Below, piece by piece: positions 14,989 to 23,219 of a DNA stretch of 64,000 nucleotides. The notes beneath the pieces were generated by a model. The model saw nothing but the letters and a program-made list of their open reading frames with translations, searched no databases and was not told where the DNA came from. Made by a program: the position numbers and the translations under genes. Where the stretch lies: positions 60,996 through 124,995 of the forward strand of contig NZ_JAUSTI010000016.1 of assembly GCF_030812775.1 (NCBI RefSeq), read 5' to 3'. The first letter of the stretch is position 1. The number at the start of each line of letters is the position of its first letter. The stretch comes from Paenibacillus tundrae (GTDB lineage: Bacteria; Bacillota; Bacilli; Paenibacillales; Paenibacillaceae).

Positions 14989-15594
14989 TTACAGCTTCTT
15001 CATTTCGGAAAATGGCCAGAAGATGAATTCAGCCTTACCTACAATCTCGCCAGAAGTGATGCTTCCGAATACACGGCTATCTTTACTTTTACCCTCATGT
15101 CGGTTATCTCCCATGACAAAATAATGATCCGCCTCCAGCGTAATCGGCCCAAAATCGGGATCTTGTACCTCGATATCCGTATACGTCTCGGTCTGCCGCT
15201 CACCATTCACATACAGGTGGTGTTCACGCACTTCAACCGTATCTCCGGGAAGCCCAACGATCCGTTTCACGAGAGAATCTTTCTTTTCCTGACCCTCACT
15301 TGGGTCACGCAGGACAATTACATCAAAGCGAGAAGGTGAACCAAAATCATATACAATCTTATTCACAAACAATCGGTCATGCTCGACCAGCGTAGGCTGC
15401 ATGGACTGCCCTTTGACCATCGATAGGTTAAACACAAATAGATTCAACAACATCATAACGACAAAAGCGATAATGATTGTTTTGGCCCAGTCCCATAGCT
15501 CAGCTGCCCAGGATGTACTGGATGAATTCGCTGTAGCCAATTCGGTTCGATCTTCGTAAGACACATGCTTCGTGGAAGGGTTGTTGGGATTCAA
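14989..15594 (-). CDS. lepB: Type I signal peptidase
   Basis: Cleaves signal peptides of secreted proteins outside the membrane. One membrane anchor (TIIIAFVVMMLLNLFVFNL) is followed by the catalytic Ser in KGQSMQPTL and catalytic Lys in VKRIVGLPGD, plus the MGDNRHEGKSKDSR box. GAGGTG lies five bases before a TTG at 15594, giving 201 residues, the usual length for SipT-type enzymes. The longer reading to 15672 adds 26 residues with no ribosome binding site. Confidence 0.9.
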   Translation of the reverse strand: MNPNNPSTKHVSYEDRTELATANSSSTSWAAELWDWAKTIIIAFVVMMLLNLFVFNLSMVKGQSMQPTLVEHDRLFVNKIVYDFGSPSRFDVIVLRDPSEGQEKKDSLVKRIVGLPGDTVEVREHHLYVNGERQTETYTDIEVQDPDFGPITLEADHYFVMGDNRHEGKSKDSRVFGSITSGEIVGKAEFIFWPFSEMKKL

Positions 15595-15796
15595 AAGGAC
15601 ACCTCGTTTTATTAAGAATAATCGTTTTCCTTCGACAATATATGTTCTAAAAGCTTCGTATCCCAAAAGCAATCTTTCTACACATCCTCTTTAAGTCTAC
15701 TTCATTTGGAGGAGTGAAACAATTGGTTATGCTCACCAATGCCAGATGACGTAAACGATAAGGAATATCAAGCCGATATATATCATACAAATAGAA

Positions 15797-15836
15797 AGGC
15801 ATATCCTCATGCGTGGTTACGCTGTCGGATATGCCT
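15797..15836 (-). terminator. Hairpin after the acetyltransferase gene
   Basis: AGGCATATCC / GGATATGCCT, 10-bp perfect stem, followed on minus by TTTCTATTT. Confidence 0.6.
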
Positions 15837-15956
15837 AATATGAAATGATGATCTTCTTTTTTTCTTTAGTTTCAGAGGTTGTTCATAAAAGTCCGCGTTG
15901 ATTAGAAAGCACAACTATTACTGGGCCTTAGATACGAACTTTACGTCAAACATCCG

Positions 15957-16382
15957 TTACGCTTTGGACAAAATACTCAGTTTCTGGAAAGCGCTCAAAA
16001 TCTGATTTGCACCGTAACCCATTGCTTCGTAAAGAGGCATGGCTACTTTGTTGTGCTCATCTCCCGCAACCCATATTTGGCTGACTTTACGCTGCTGGAA
16101 CCGCTGTTCCATAGCTTCGACAAGTTTTTTGCCGACTCCGCGGCGACGATAGTCCGGATGAACCGCAATACGGTAGATACATCCCTGGTTTTGATCAATC
16201 GTACCGATCAAGGCTCCGACGAGGTCTCCCTCTTCTTCTGCAACCATGATCAGGTCAGAATCCCATGACAATTGACGGGCAAACGGGCCCATCGTGTTCT
16301 CATAACACTCTTCCGATAGCGCAACCTGGAGAAGCTCCGTCATTTGGCTTGCATCACTCAACTGAAAGGAACGAACGTGCAT
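15957..16382 (-). CDS. GNAT family N-acetyltransferase
   Basis: 141 residues with the acetyl-CoA loop RRRGVGKKLV, preceded by the strand IYRIAVHPDY and followed by the AMPLYEAMGYGA motif. Substrate unknown. GGGAG lies 9 bases before the ATG. It is divergent from sodA across a 530-base region that carries two catabolite-control-like sites. Confidence 0.85.
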   Translation of the reverse strand: MHVRSFQLSDASQMTELLQVALSEECYENTMGPFARQLSWDSDLIMVAEEEGDLVGALIGTIDQNQGCIYRIAVHPDYRRRGVGKKLVEAMEQRFQQRKVSQIWVAGDEHNKVAMPLYEAMGYGANQILSAFQKLSILSKA

Positions 16383-16540
16383 GTCTTAAATCTCCCTTTT
16401 CGTTAGCTTGATGAGGTTTTTACATAAAAGGGTTACCCTTTTTACCAAAAACCCAAAGTTCGTATAATGACAAAAAACGAGAAAATACCTCTTCTCCGTC
16501 AATTAAACCATACTTTACGCCATAAAACACGCATTTTCTT

Positions 16541-16570
16541 TTGAAAGCGCTTAATTGTAACCGTTTTCAT
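16541..16570. promoter_or_regulatory. Two overlapping cre-like sites
   Basis: TTGTAACCGTTTTCAT at 16555-16570 fits the CcpA consensus WTGNAANCGNWNNCAW at every position. TTGAAAGCGCTTAATT at 16541-16556 fits at 14 of 16. They lie about 170 bases upstream of the acetyltransferase gene and about 345 bases upstream of sodA. Confidence 0.5.
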
Positions 16571-16912
16571 CATAATCTAATCAATTTTCTTTTAATTCTA
16601 AGGAATTTTCACATAAATATATTCAAAAAGGGTAAAATATGTTTGTTATCTCTGACCCATTAATAGATCAACGACTCAGGGGACTTAATAAACAAAAATG
16701 TTGCTTAATTAGCCCGAATGCGGTTTAATATTAGTGGCAAGGGTATTAATACATATGTACCTGAGCAATTTGCATTTATTTCGGACGAGCCACTTCTGCA
16801 AGATATGGGTAGGCACGTTTCTTATTCCATGTCATGCACTGGAAGGATTCGAATCGAACGATGCAAAATGCTGAATTACCAAAAATCATAAAATATCAGG
16901 AGGTTTTTCACT

Positions 16913-17524
16913 ATGGCTTTTCAACTACCGGCACTTCCTTACGCTAACGACGCACTGGAACCACATATCGATGCACAAACGATGGAAATCCACCACGATC
17001 GCCATCACAATACTTACGTAACTAACTTGAACGCAGCTCTGGAAAGCGCTCCTGAACTGCAAGAAAAAAGCTTGGAAGATCTGATTGCTAACCTGGATAG
17101 CGTACCTGAAAGCATCCGCACAGCGGTTCGCAACAATGGTGGCGGACATGCTAACCATAGCTTGTTCTGGGAAATCATTGGACCTAACGGCGGCGGCGCT
17201 CCAACTGGCGACATCGCAGCTGCAATCGACAGCGAACTGGGTGGCTTTGACAAATTCAAAGAAGATTTTGCTAAAGCAGCTACAACTCGTTTCGGTTCCG
17301 GTTGGGCTTGGCTCGTTGTAGGCAAAGATGGCAAATTGTCCATCACTAGCACGCCTAACCAAGACAGCCCACTCTTCGAAGGTCTGACTCCAGTATTGGG
17401 TCTGGACGTATGGGAGCACGCTTACTACCTGAAATACCAAAACAAACGCCCTGACTACATTGGCGCTTTCTGGAATGTAATCAACTGGGATGAAGTAAAC
17501 AAACGTTACGCTGCTGCGAAATAA
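16913..17524 (+). CDS. sodA: Manganese superoxide dismutase
   Basis: 203 residues, the usual length for cytosolic SodA. Metal ligands are seen in EIHHDRHH, GGGHANHSLFW and DVWEHAYY. AGGAGG sits ideally before the ATG. Codon use is markedly biased to preferred codons compared with neighbours, which suggests high expression. It is a second superoxide dismutase beside the extended one at 1.0 kb. A strong terminator follows. Confidence 0.97.
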   Translation: MAFQLPALPYANDALEPHIDAQTMEIHHDRHHNTYVTNLNAALESAPELQEKSLEDLIANLDSVPESIRTAVRNNGGGHANHSLFWEIIGPNGGGAPTGDIAAAIDSELGGFDKFKEDFAKAATTRFGSGWAWLVVGKDGKLSITSTPNQDSPLFEGLTPVLGLDVWEHAYYLKYQNKRPDYIGAFWNVINWDEVNKRYAAAK

Positions 17525-17559
17525 GTTTGTTTCACTAAATTTGTTTCATCCATAGAAGA

Positions 17560-17600
17560 AGAGCCTGACTTGGTCTTGTGACCGAGCCAGGCTCTTTTTT
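17560..17600 (+). terminator. Strong sodA terminator
   Basis: AGAGCCTG-A-CTTGGTC, a four-base loop, then GACCGAG-C-CAGGCTCT and a T run; about 15 base pairs with one G-U. Confidence 0.92.
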
Positions 17601-17652
17601 ATTAGGGCTTAGCCAGTTGAATACCTGAAACGTAAGAAAATGAAAGGAAACG

Positions 17653-17677
17653 AAAAACCACCCGCTGCACGGGTGGT
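17653..17677 (-). terminator. Orphan minus-strand terminator
   Basis: ACCACCC / GGGTGGT stem with the T run on the minus 3' side. The nearest annotated upstream minus gene is the small-ORF chain behind mutY, about 470 bases away, so it ends either that long transcript or a short RNA starting near a TATTAT box at 17797-17802. Confidence 0.6.
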
Positions 17678-17946
17678 CATGGTTTAGGAGAAGCACAGGT
17701 ATGTTGCTCATCTCTGGCGGTAGCGAGATCATCTAACCGGATGATGATGCTCGTCAACATGCCGAAGGTTAACAACTTCGCTGGCTGAAATTCTATATAA
17801 TAGCTTTCATGTGATTAACTAAGGTGCGAAACCCGTGTATTAATCCTCTACGAAGGCTTCCCGATAGCTTTGTCCCCTGCATCATGACACAAACTGCGCG
17901 CGGGTCACAGATTATTCTCTAGTGCTCTATCTAACAGTGTTTAATC

Positions 17947-18139
17947 TAACGAACTGAGGACACGCTATCTCTCTATATTTCATACCATAGAAAATCTAAG
18001 GAACCCTAATCACGCTATTATTCCAAATATGGACTTGGCTTCGCCCTTTTTAACCGTTTCAGCTTAAATAGCATCATTCAGATTCGTTAAAACTTATATT
18101 TTAGGTTTATCGCCATAATAAGCTCTTTCGGATTCGTTA
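17947..18139. repeat. Cluster of four degenerate 23-nt units, two in each orientation
   Basis: Units of the type TAACGAA-CTGA-----CGCTAT: 17947-17969 and 17997-18019 on plus, and 18068-18089 and 18116-18139 on minus. The opposed pairs can fold into a large stem. No protein coding explains them. Confidence 0.5.
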
Positions 18140-18143
18140 GCCA

Positions 18144-18263
18144 CTATTGGTAGTACTTCTGGTAGTACTCCTGGTAGTTCTTTTGTTCATACTTTTGAGA
18201 GTTCTCTCGGAAGTGCATACCATAGTACATTCCGTAGTACATTAGGTAGTAATTCGGTATCAC
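18144..18263 (-). CDS. Tyrosine-rich small protein, 39 aa
   Basis: Starts with a GTG that overlaps the TGA of the preceding small ORF by four bases (GTGA), a classical coupling signal. The sequence is built of short Tyr repeats (NYYLMYYGMYYGM, then KNYQEYYQKYYQ), like small Tyr-rich coat proteins of spore formers; that likeness is compositional only. An internal ATG at 18242 lacks a ribosome binding site. It might also be the second part of one protein joined to the previous ORF by a frame shift. Confidence 0.5.
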   Translation of the reverse strand: MIPNYYLMYYGMYYGMHFRENSQKYEQKNYQEYYQKYYQ

Positions 18264-18328
18264 GCCTGCTCGACTAAACTCTTACACAATCCAAACGGAC
18301 AGATAACCTTGAATATGGAATAAGCCAT
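18260..18328 (-). CDS. 22-residue peptide between mutY and the Tyr-rich ORF
   Basis: MAYSIFKVICPFGLCKSLVEQA. It starts two bases after the stop of the 50-residue ORF with GGAAG seven bases upstream, and its stop overlaps the next start. Two cysteines are four residues apart in a hydrophobic stretch. Function unknown. Confidence 0.4.
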   Translation of the reverse strand: MAYSIFKVICPFGLCKSLVEQA

Positions 18329-18330
18329 TG

Positions 18331-18483
18331 TTATTCTTCCGGTACATACCTGACCGCCTCTTCCACCATCCATGTATGAAAAATCCCTTCTCCCGGGCAC
18401 ATGAATGTTTCCGTCCGCTTGGATGTGCACTGCACTTTATCTATTACGTCAAAAAGTAAGGTGTAGCCCCATTTACTCTTCAT
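18331..18483 (-). CDS. 50-residue hypothetical protein coupled to mutY
   Basis: The stop of mutY (TAA) and this ATG overlap by one base (TAATG), so it is translated by coupling. It begins MKSKWGYTLLFDVID and ends EEAVRYVPEE, with Cys at residues 19 and 29; soluble, no known family. It is the first of three consecutive small ORFs that share short gaps or overlaps. Confidence 0.6.
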   Translation of the reverse strand: MKSKWGYTLLFDVIDKVQCTSKRTETFMCPGEGIFHTWMVEEAVRYVPEE

Positions 18484-19805
18484 TACTCGTTAATATCATC
18501 ATATATGCCAGCAAAATAACTGCTGAGCAGCTTCAAGAAGATATTCGGGAATGCCATCTTGTCCATATCTTCTGGTCCTATCCAGCGATACGTTAGCTGA
18601 TCGCCTTTACCAATATGGATCTGAGGGGCATCTCCTAGTACGTCTGCATCATCTGTCAGCTTCCGCTCCGCTTGATCTGATGTTGAGAAGGCGGATGCTG
18701 ATTGTCCATCAGGCGCTGTGGTAGCAGCATCCGTGGTTGCCGCCTGTGCATCGTAGGCGGCTCTCGCTTCCGCCGCAATCAGCGGAAGCTCACTGCTCTG
18801 GCTCTGCTCGGTACACTTGTACACCTGCAGTTGCCAAACAATATGGCTGAACACATGCTCCGCATGAGTAGCCAGCCCTTCCGGGCGGGCAGCGAAGCCC
18901 TCCGCCCAGAGACTGCCGGCGAGCAGCGCCATCGCCGGCTCATCCGCTAGCGGCGCCGCCTTCTTGCTAGCTTTGGCAGGCGGCTCCGCTAGTACGTGCG
19001 GCAGCTCCCACATGCGGGCCAATAGGCCGCTCTCGGGGCGCTGACGCACGAGCACACGGCCGCGATGTGCGCCGCGGCCTTCCACAATGGCGACCAGCCG
19101 CTGCTCAGGGCGCGGCGGCTTCGCCTTGGTTTTGACCGGCAGCGTAAGCTCCCTGCCGGCAATGCGGCCTGAACATTGCTCCATCACTGGGCATGTTAGG
19201 CAATGTGGCGCTTTGGGTGTACACACCAGCGCGCCAAGCTCCATGAGCGCCTGGTTGAAATCACGCGCTCTCCCTTCTGGAATGAGCTCTCCTGCGAGCT
19301 CTTCCATAAGGACACGGGTGCTGCCCTTCATAATATCCTCATCAATGAGGAAATATCGGGACAGTACCCGCATAACATTGCCATCCACCGCAGGCTGCGG
19401 TTGGTTGAAGGCAATGCTAAGAATGGCCCCTGCCGTGTAGGGGCCAACCCCTTTTAACGCAAACACAGCCTGTTTATCTTGGGGAATCTCTCCCCCGTGC
19501 AGCTCCATAACCTGCCTTGCCGCCGCCTGTAGGTTACGCGCACGAGAATAATAGCCCAGACCCTCCCAGTTCTTAAGGACATCTTCTTCGGGTGCTTCAG
19601 CCAAGGCTTGTACCGTCGGAAAATTGCCAATAAATCGGTTAAAATATGGAATCACGGTATCCACCCGTGTCTGTTGAAGCATAATCTCGGATACCCACGT
19701 AAAATAAGGATTGTTGTGGCGACGCCACGGTAAATCCCGTCTATTAATCATATACCAGTCCAGCAGATTTACACTGAAATGTTGCTTTTGTTCAATTAAA
19801 CCCAT
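18483..19805 (-). CDS. mutY: Adenine DNA glycosylase
   Basis: Removes adenine mispaired with 8-oxoguanine. It has the catalytic Glu region (SEIMLQQTRV), the helix-hairpin-helix LKGVGPYTAGAILSIAF with catalytic Asp in PAVDGNV, the 4Fe-4S cluster CTPKAPHCLTCPVMEQC, and a C-terminal NUDIX-like domain that reads 8-oxoG. AGGAGAGG precedes the ATG at 19805, giving 440 residues; the longer reading to 19880 runs into acpS. The C-terminal domain carries an inserted Ala/Thr/Ser/Asp-rich stretch (DAATTAPDGQSASAFSTSD), and the DNA around 18880-19140 is clearly more GC-rich than the neighbours. Confidence 0.95.
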   Translation of the reverse strand: MGLIEQKQHFSVNLLDWYMINRRDLPWRRHNNPYFTWVSEIMLQQTRVDTVIPYFNRFIGNFPTVQALAEAPEEDVLKNWEGLGYYSRARNLQAAARQVMELHGGEIPQDKQAVFALKGVGPYTAGAILSIAFNQPQPAVDGNVMRVLSRYFLIDEDIMKGSTRVLMEELAGELIPEGRARDFNQALMELGALVCTPKAPHCLTCPVMEQCSGRIAGRELTLPVKTKAKPPRPEQRLVAIVEGRGAHRGRVLVRQRPESGLLARMWELPHVLAEPPAKASKKAAPLADEPAMALLAGSLWAEGFAARPEGLATHAEHVFSHIVWQLQVYKCTEQSQSSELPLIAAEARAAYDAQAATTDAATTAPDGQSASAFSTSDQAERKLTDDADVLGDAPQIHIGKGDQLTYRWIGPEDMDKMAFPNIFLKLLSSYFAGIYDDINE

Positions 19806-19854
19806 GTTCCCGTCCTCTCCTGATTCCCTAACTACTCTTCTCACACTACTTCTC

Positions 19855-20250
19855 TTAATCCATGCGCTCAACCACAGCAAATGCCGCAGCGAGCTCTGTC
19901 TGATGCGTGATGCTCAGATGAATCATATATCGATCCTCTGCAGGCAGACCAAGATGCTCCCAAGCCTGAGCAGATAAAGTTGCTACCGGTTTTCCTTTGC
20001 CATCAGGCAATACTTCAATGTCAGTAAAGCCCATCGTACCGCCAATACCACAGCCAAATGCTTTGGATATTGCCTCTTTGGCAGCGAATCGTCCTGACAC
20101 AAATTCAATCAATCGTTTCCCCCGCCGGTTTGCAATTTCCCGTTCAGCCGGGGTCAGAATTCTATCCATGAATGACTCGGCATGTCGCCCAGACATTAGC
20201 TTATGCATACGTGCAATTTCCAGCACATCATTTCCGATTCCGACGATCAT
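19855..20250 (-). CDS. acpS: Holo-[acyl-carrier-protein] synthase
   Basis: Attaches phosphopantetheine to acyl carrier protein. The family motifs are GIGNDVLEIAR at the start, with the magnesium-binding Asp, and RFAAKEAISKAFG in the middle; the length of 131 fits. A GGGTG seven bases before the ATG at 20250 supports this start over the TTG one codon earlier. It ends 49 bases upstream of the mutY start on the same strand. Confidence 0.93.
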   Translation of the reverse strand: MIVGIGNDVLEIARMHKLMSGRHAESFMDRILTPAEREIANRRGKRLIEFVSGRFAAKEAISKAFGCGIGGTMGFTDIEVLPDGKGKPVATLSAQAWEHLGLPAEDRYMIHLSITHQTELAAAFAVVERMD

Positions 20251-20431
20251 CAAGATTCACCCGCTTAATCTTTTATACAATAAAAGGTTGCCCTAATATT
20301 CACTTCGCTTCGTTACTCTAATTAAACTACATGAACAGAAACCCCATTCTATCTCTCTCCATCCAGAGATTAACTCAATAAGGCAAGGTACATCCGAACA
20401 CGTATTCTATTGTAGCAGGAGGAGAACCTAG

Positions 20432-20530
20432 ATGCGAGTATATCCGAATATATTCCGTATGTTAAAATACTTACCAACGAGCATTTGGAGAACAAATGCG
20501 TTCGCGTTCCATTTAGTTCCACATCGTTAG
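20432..20530 (+). CDS. 32-residue peptide with a strong ribosome binding site
   Basis: AGGAGG lies 9 bases before an ATG that opens a 32-codon frame (MRVYPNIFRMLKYL...FAFHLVPHR), basic and amphipathic. It lies 57 bases upstream of the hydrolase gene on the same strand and could be a leader peptide. No family known. Confidence 0.4.
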   Translation: MRVYPNIFRMLKYLPTSIWRTNAFAFHLVPHR

Positions 20531-20587
20531 GCGAATGAATGGTTCAGTGTAGGATAAGTCACGAAATATACGTAGGAGGAATGCTAC

Positions 20588-21409
20588 ATGTCTACAGCGT
20601 TTGAACTACCCACGGGCGATAATTCCGTTATTCGTGGGAATACATTTCTTGCCCGTCAATCGGCTCAAGGTATCCTCATCGTCGTCCATGGATATAAAGG
20701 CTTCAAAGACTGGGGTATGTTCCCTTATGCTGCTTCTCAATTGAGTGAAAACTATCATGTGCTGACCTTTAACTTCTCTCATAATGGTGTAGGGGAAGAT
20801 TTGCAGCAATTTACCGAGCTTGAGAAGTTCGCCGTAAACACCTATAGCCAGGAACTCAGCGATCTTGCCCTCGTGCTTGAATATGTCTCTACGCAGCCTG
20901 AGCTTGGCAATCTGCCCGTATATCTGGTTGGACACAGCCGTGGTGCTGGTGTAAGTCTTGTCTACGCGTTGGATCACCCTGAACAGATCGCAGGTGTATG
21001 CTCCTGGAACGGCGTAACCAATCTAGACTTATTCACTGCTGAGCAAAAAGAAGAAATGCGTACTCACGGCCGTAGCTACGTTACGAACGGAAGAACCGGA
21101 CAACAGATGCCTCTGGACGTGTCTATTCTGGAAGACCTTGATCAACACAAGTCAAGGTATAACATCATTGAACGTCTGACGCAATCCACACTCCCCGTCG
21201 CCCTCATTCAAGGATCAGAGGACAGCGCACGCCTTCGTGATGGCTCATCCACACTGGTACAAACCCGTCCGGATATTCCGTGGCTGCAGATTCCGGGAGG
21301 AAACCATACCTTCAACACCGTACATCCATTCCAAGAAACAACGCCGCAGCTTGAACAAGCGATATCCGAAACTCTTCGACAGATTGATGAATGGAATCTT
21401 TCAAAATAA
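20588..21409 (+). CDS. Alpha/beta hydrolase (serine aminopeptidase / acyl-CoA esterase type)
   Basis: 273 residues. Oxyanion segment VVHGYKGFKDWG, nucleophile elbow GHSRGAG, acid in IQGSEDSARL and catalytic His in GGNHTFN. The IVVHGYKGFKDWGMFPY block is typical of a small family of intracellular serine hydrolases whose substrates are not known. GGAGG lies 8 bases before the ATG. A terminator follows after about 50 bases. Confidence 0.85.
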   Translation: MSTAFELPTGDNSVIRGNTFLARQSAQGILIVVHGYKGFKDWGMFPYAASQLSENYHVLTFNFSHNGVGEDLQQFTELEKFAVNTYSQELSDLALVLEYVSTQPELGNLPVYLVGHSRGAGVSLVYALDHPEQIAGVCSWNGVTNLDLFTAEQKEEMRTHGRSYVTNGRTGQQMPLDVSILEDLDQHKSRYNIIERLTQSTLPVALIQGSEDSARLRDGSSTLVQTRPDIPWLQIPGGNHTFNTVHPFQETTPQLEQAISETLRQIDEWNLSK

Positions 21410-21459
21410 CCGAATTTCATGACAGTTGGATGTCTTAATAAAATAGCAAACACCACAAA

Positions 21460-21502
21460 AAGACTCTGTAGCCACGCATATGGTGGAAACAGAGTCTTCT
21501 TT
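21460..21502. terminator. Bidirectional terminator between the hydrolase and nadE
   Basis: AAGACTCTG / CAGAGTCTT stem with T-rich flanks on both strands; it serves the plus-strand hydrolase and minus-strand nadE. Confidence 0.8.
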
Positions 21503-21618
21503 AATTCGGACGTAGATTTACAAGCTTAATGATTAACATCATGAAGTAACGTAACACATCTTATAGTTAGAGCGTTACTTAAACTTTAATCTTTAAACTT
21601 GATGAACTTACACTTCTA

Positions 21619-22428
21619 TTAGATGCCAGGGATGGCATTACGTTTGTGATGTGTGCGTGTATAGAACGCCTCAAGCTTCTCCTGTGCAGCAGGATCAATC
21701 TGCTTGCCTTCCAGGTAATCACTGTTCGCTTCATAAGAGATGCCCAGCTCCGTCTCATCGGTCTGGCCTTCCCACAGTCCTGCGGATGGTGCCTTGTCCA
21801 GAATCTCTTGTGGAACACCCAGATGCGCAGCGAGTTGACGTACTTGGCGTTTGTTCAAGGTGCTAAGTGGTGTAATATCTACCGCGCCATCGCCCCATTT
21901 GGTATAGAAGCCTGTGATCGCTTCCGAAGCATGGTCTGTACCCACTACAAGTAAACTCTCTTCAAAAGCAAGCGCATATTGCATGACCATACGTGTTCTT
22001 GCTTTTACGTTGCCTTTGCCTTGGTGCGTCATATGACGTGGGCTGCCCATGGATTTGAAGCCTTGCTCTACCTCAAGTGCGATCTCATTAACCGCATCCT
22101 CGATATTGGTTTCCACCACATGTTTCAGGTCAAACGCTTTGGCTACCGCATAGCTGTCAGCGATGTCCTGTTGTTCACCATAAGGCTGGAATACGCCGAG
22201 TGTTTTGTACTCTTGATTATTCTCCGCTGTCAGCTCGTCCGTTGCTTTTTTGCAAAGCGCTGCCGCTACAGCACTATCGATACCGCCACTAATTGCAATT
22301 AACAATCCTTTGGTGCCGGAATTTTTCACATACGTTTTCAGGAAATCCACACGTGTGCGTACTTCCTCTTCCAGATTAATACTTGGTTTAACCTTCAATT
22401 CAGCGATGATCTGTTGTTGCAAACTCAT
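21619..22428 (-). CDS. nadE: Ammonia-dependent NAD+ synthetase
   Basis: Amidates nicotinate adenine dinucleotide to NAD+. The ATP pyrophosphatase loop ISGGIDSAVAA is near residue 44, with GTDHASEAITGFYTKWGDGAVD and LNKRQVRQLAAHLG further on; 269 residues fits the ammonia-dependent class without a glutaminase domain. GGGGTG lies 9 bases before the ATG. Confidence 0.95.
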   Translation of the reverse strand: MSLQQQIIAELKVKPSINLEEEVRTRVDFLKTYVKNSGTKGLLIAISGGIDSAVAAALCKKATDELTAENNQEYKTLGVFQPYGEQQDIADSYAVAKAFDLKHVVETNIEDAVNEIALEVEQGFKSMGSPRHMTHQGKGNVKARTRMVMQYALAFEESLLVVGTDHASEAITGFYTKWGDGAVDITPLSTLNKRQVRQLAAHLGVPQEILDKAPSAGLWEGQTDETELGISYEANSDYLEGKQIDPAAQEKLEAFYTRTHHKRNAIPGI

Positions 22429-22519
22429 CGTTCATCACACCCCGTTTCTAAAGAATGAAATTTGATGTTCCACTTGAAAGGTTCGAATGGTTCAATAACC
22501 TTATCTACTCAAAATGAAA

Positions 22520-22552
22520 CGCCCCGGCATCGGTCATCCGAAGGGCGGGGCG
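22520..22552 (-). terminator. Terminator of the bacilliredoxin gene
   Basis: CGCCCCG / CGGGGCG GC-rich stem, followed on minus by TTTCATTTT. Confidence 0.75.
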
Positions 22553-22565
22553 CTTTATGAGCTGA

Positions 22566-23000
22566 TTAACGGCAGTAACGATCAAACACGCTGGTAAGCT
22601 CAGCAGCAATTTCCTCCGCGGAACGATCTTCCACTTGGTGACGCTCGATGAAGTGAACGAGTTCTCCGTCTTTCATCAGTGCGATGGATGGAGAAGACGG
22701 CGGATAAGGTGCAAAGAACTCACGAGCTTTAGCTGTAGCTTCTTTATCTTGTCCAGCAAAAACGGTATACAAGTGATCTGGTGTAAGATCATTTTGCAAT
22801 GCTTGAGCAACTCCTGGACGGCACTGACCTGCAGCACATCCACATACCGAGTTGATTACGACCAGCGCTGTACCTTTGGCATCTGGCAGACTTGCTTCGA
22901 CTTCCTCAGGTGTACGCAGTTCTTGAATACCCAGGCGAGTCAGTTCATCCCGCATCGGTTGAACCATATCTTTCATGTATTGATCAAATGACATAGACAT
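22566..23000 (-). CDS. Bacilliredoxin (BrxA/BrxB, YphP/YqiW family)
   Basis: 144 residues with the CGC redox motif in NSVCGCAAGQCRPGV. It removes bacillithiol from mixed disulfides after oxidative stress, in the cytosol. AAGGAG lies 8 bases before the ATG at 23000; the GTG three codons earlier overlaps the binding site and is not the start. I cannot tell BrxA from BrxB. Confidence 0.92.
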   Translation of the reverse strand: MSMSFDQYMKDMVQPMRDELTRLGIQELRTPEEVEASLPDAKGTALVVINSVCGCAAGQCRPGVAQALQNDLTPDHLYTVFAGQDKEATAKAREFFAPYPPSSPSIALMKDGELVHFIERHQVEDRSAEEIAAELTSVFDRYCR

Positions 23001-23219
23001 TCGTTTCACTCCTTAAAAATGATTATTCTATTATTGTCGAGAAAATTAAAGACCATAGAATCACATTCACATGTTCCCCGTCAATACAAAAACGGTTTCC
23101 ATGATGTGCTATTCCTATTATACATCGCTAAGCAATGAAAGCAAGGTTCAGACACGACCTGCGGGAAGGCTTGCTCCATCTGTAGTATGTCTTTCCTCTT
23201 GGCAAAATATGCTGAAATC

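Noticed and set aside
16925..17440. 171-codon frame opposite sodA
   Set aside because: Antisense shadow caused by the strong codon bias of sodA.
18260..18328. Calling the 22-residue peptide an AgrD-like signal
   Set aside because: No acidic tail typical of AgrD and no agrB or agrC nearby; two cysteines alone are not enough.
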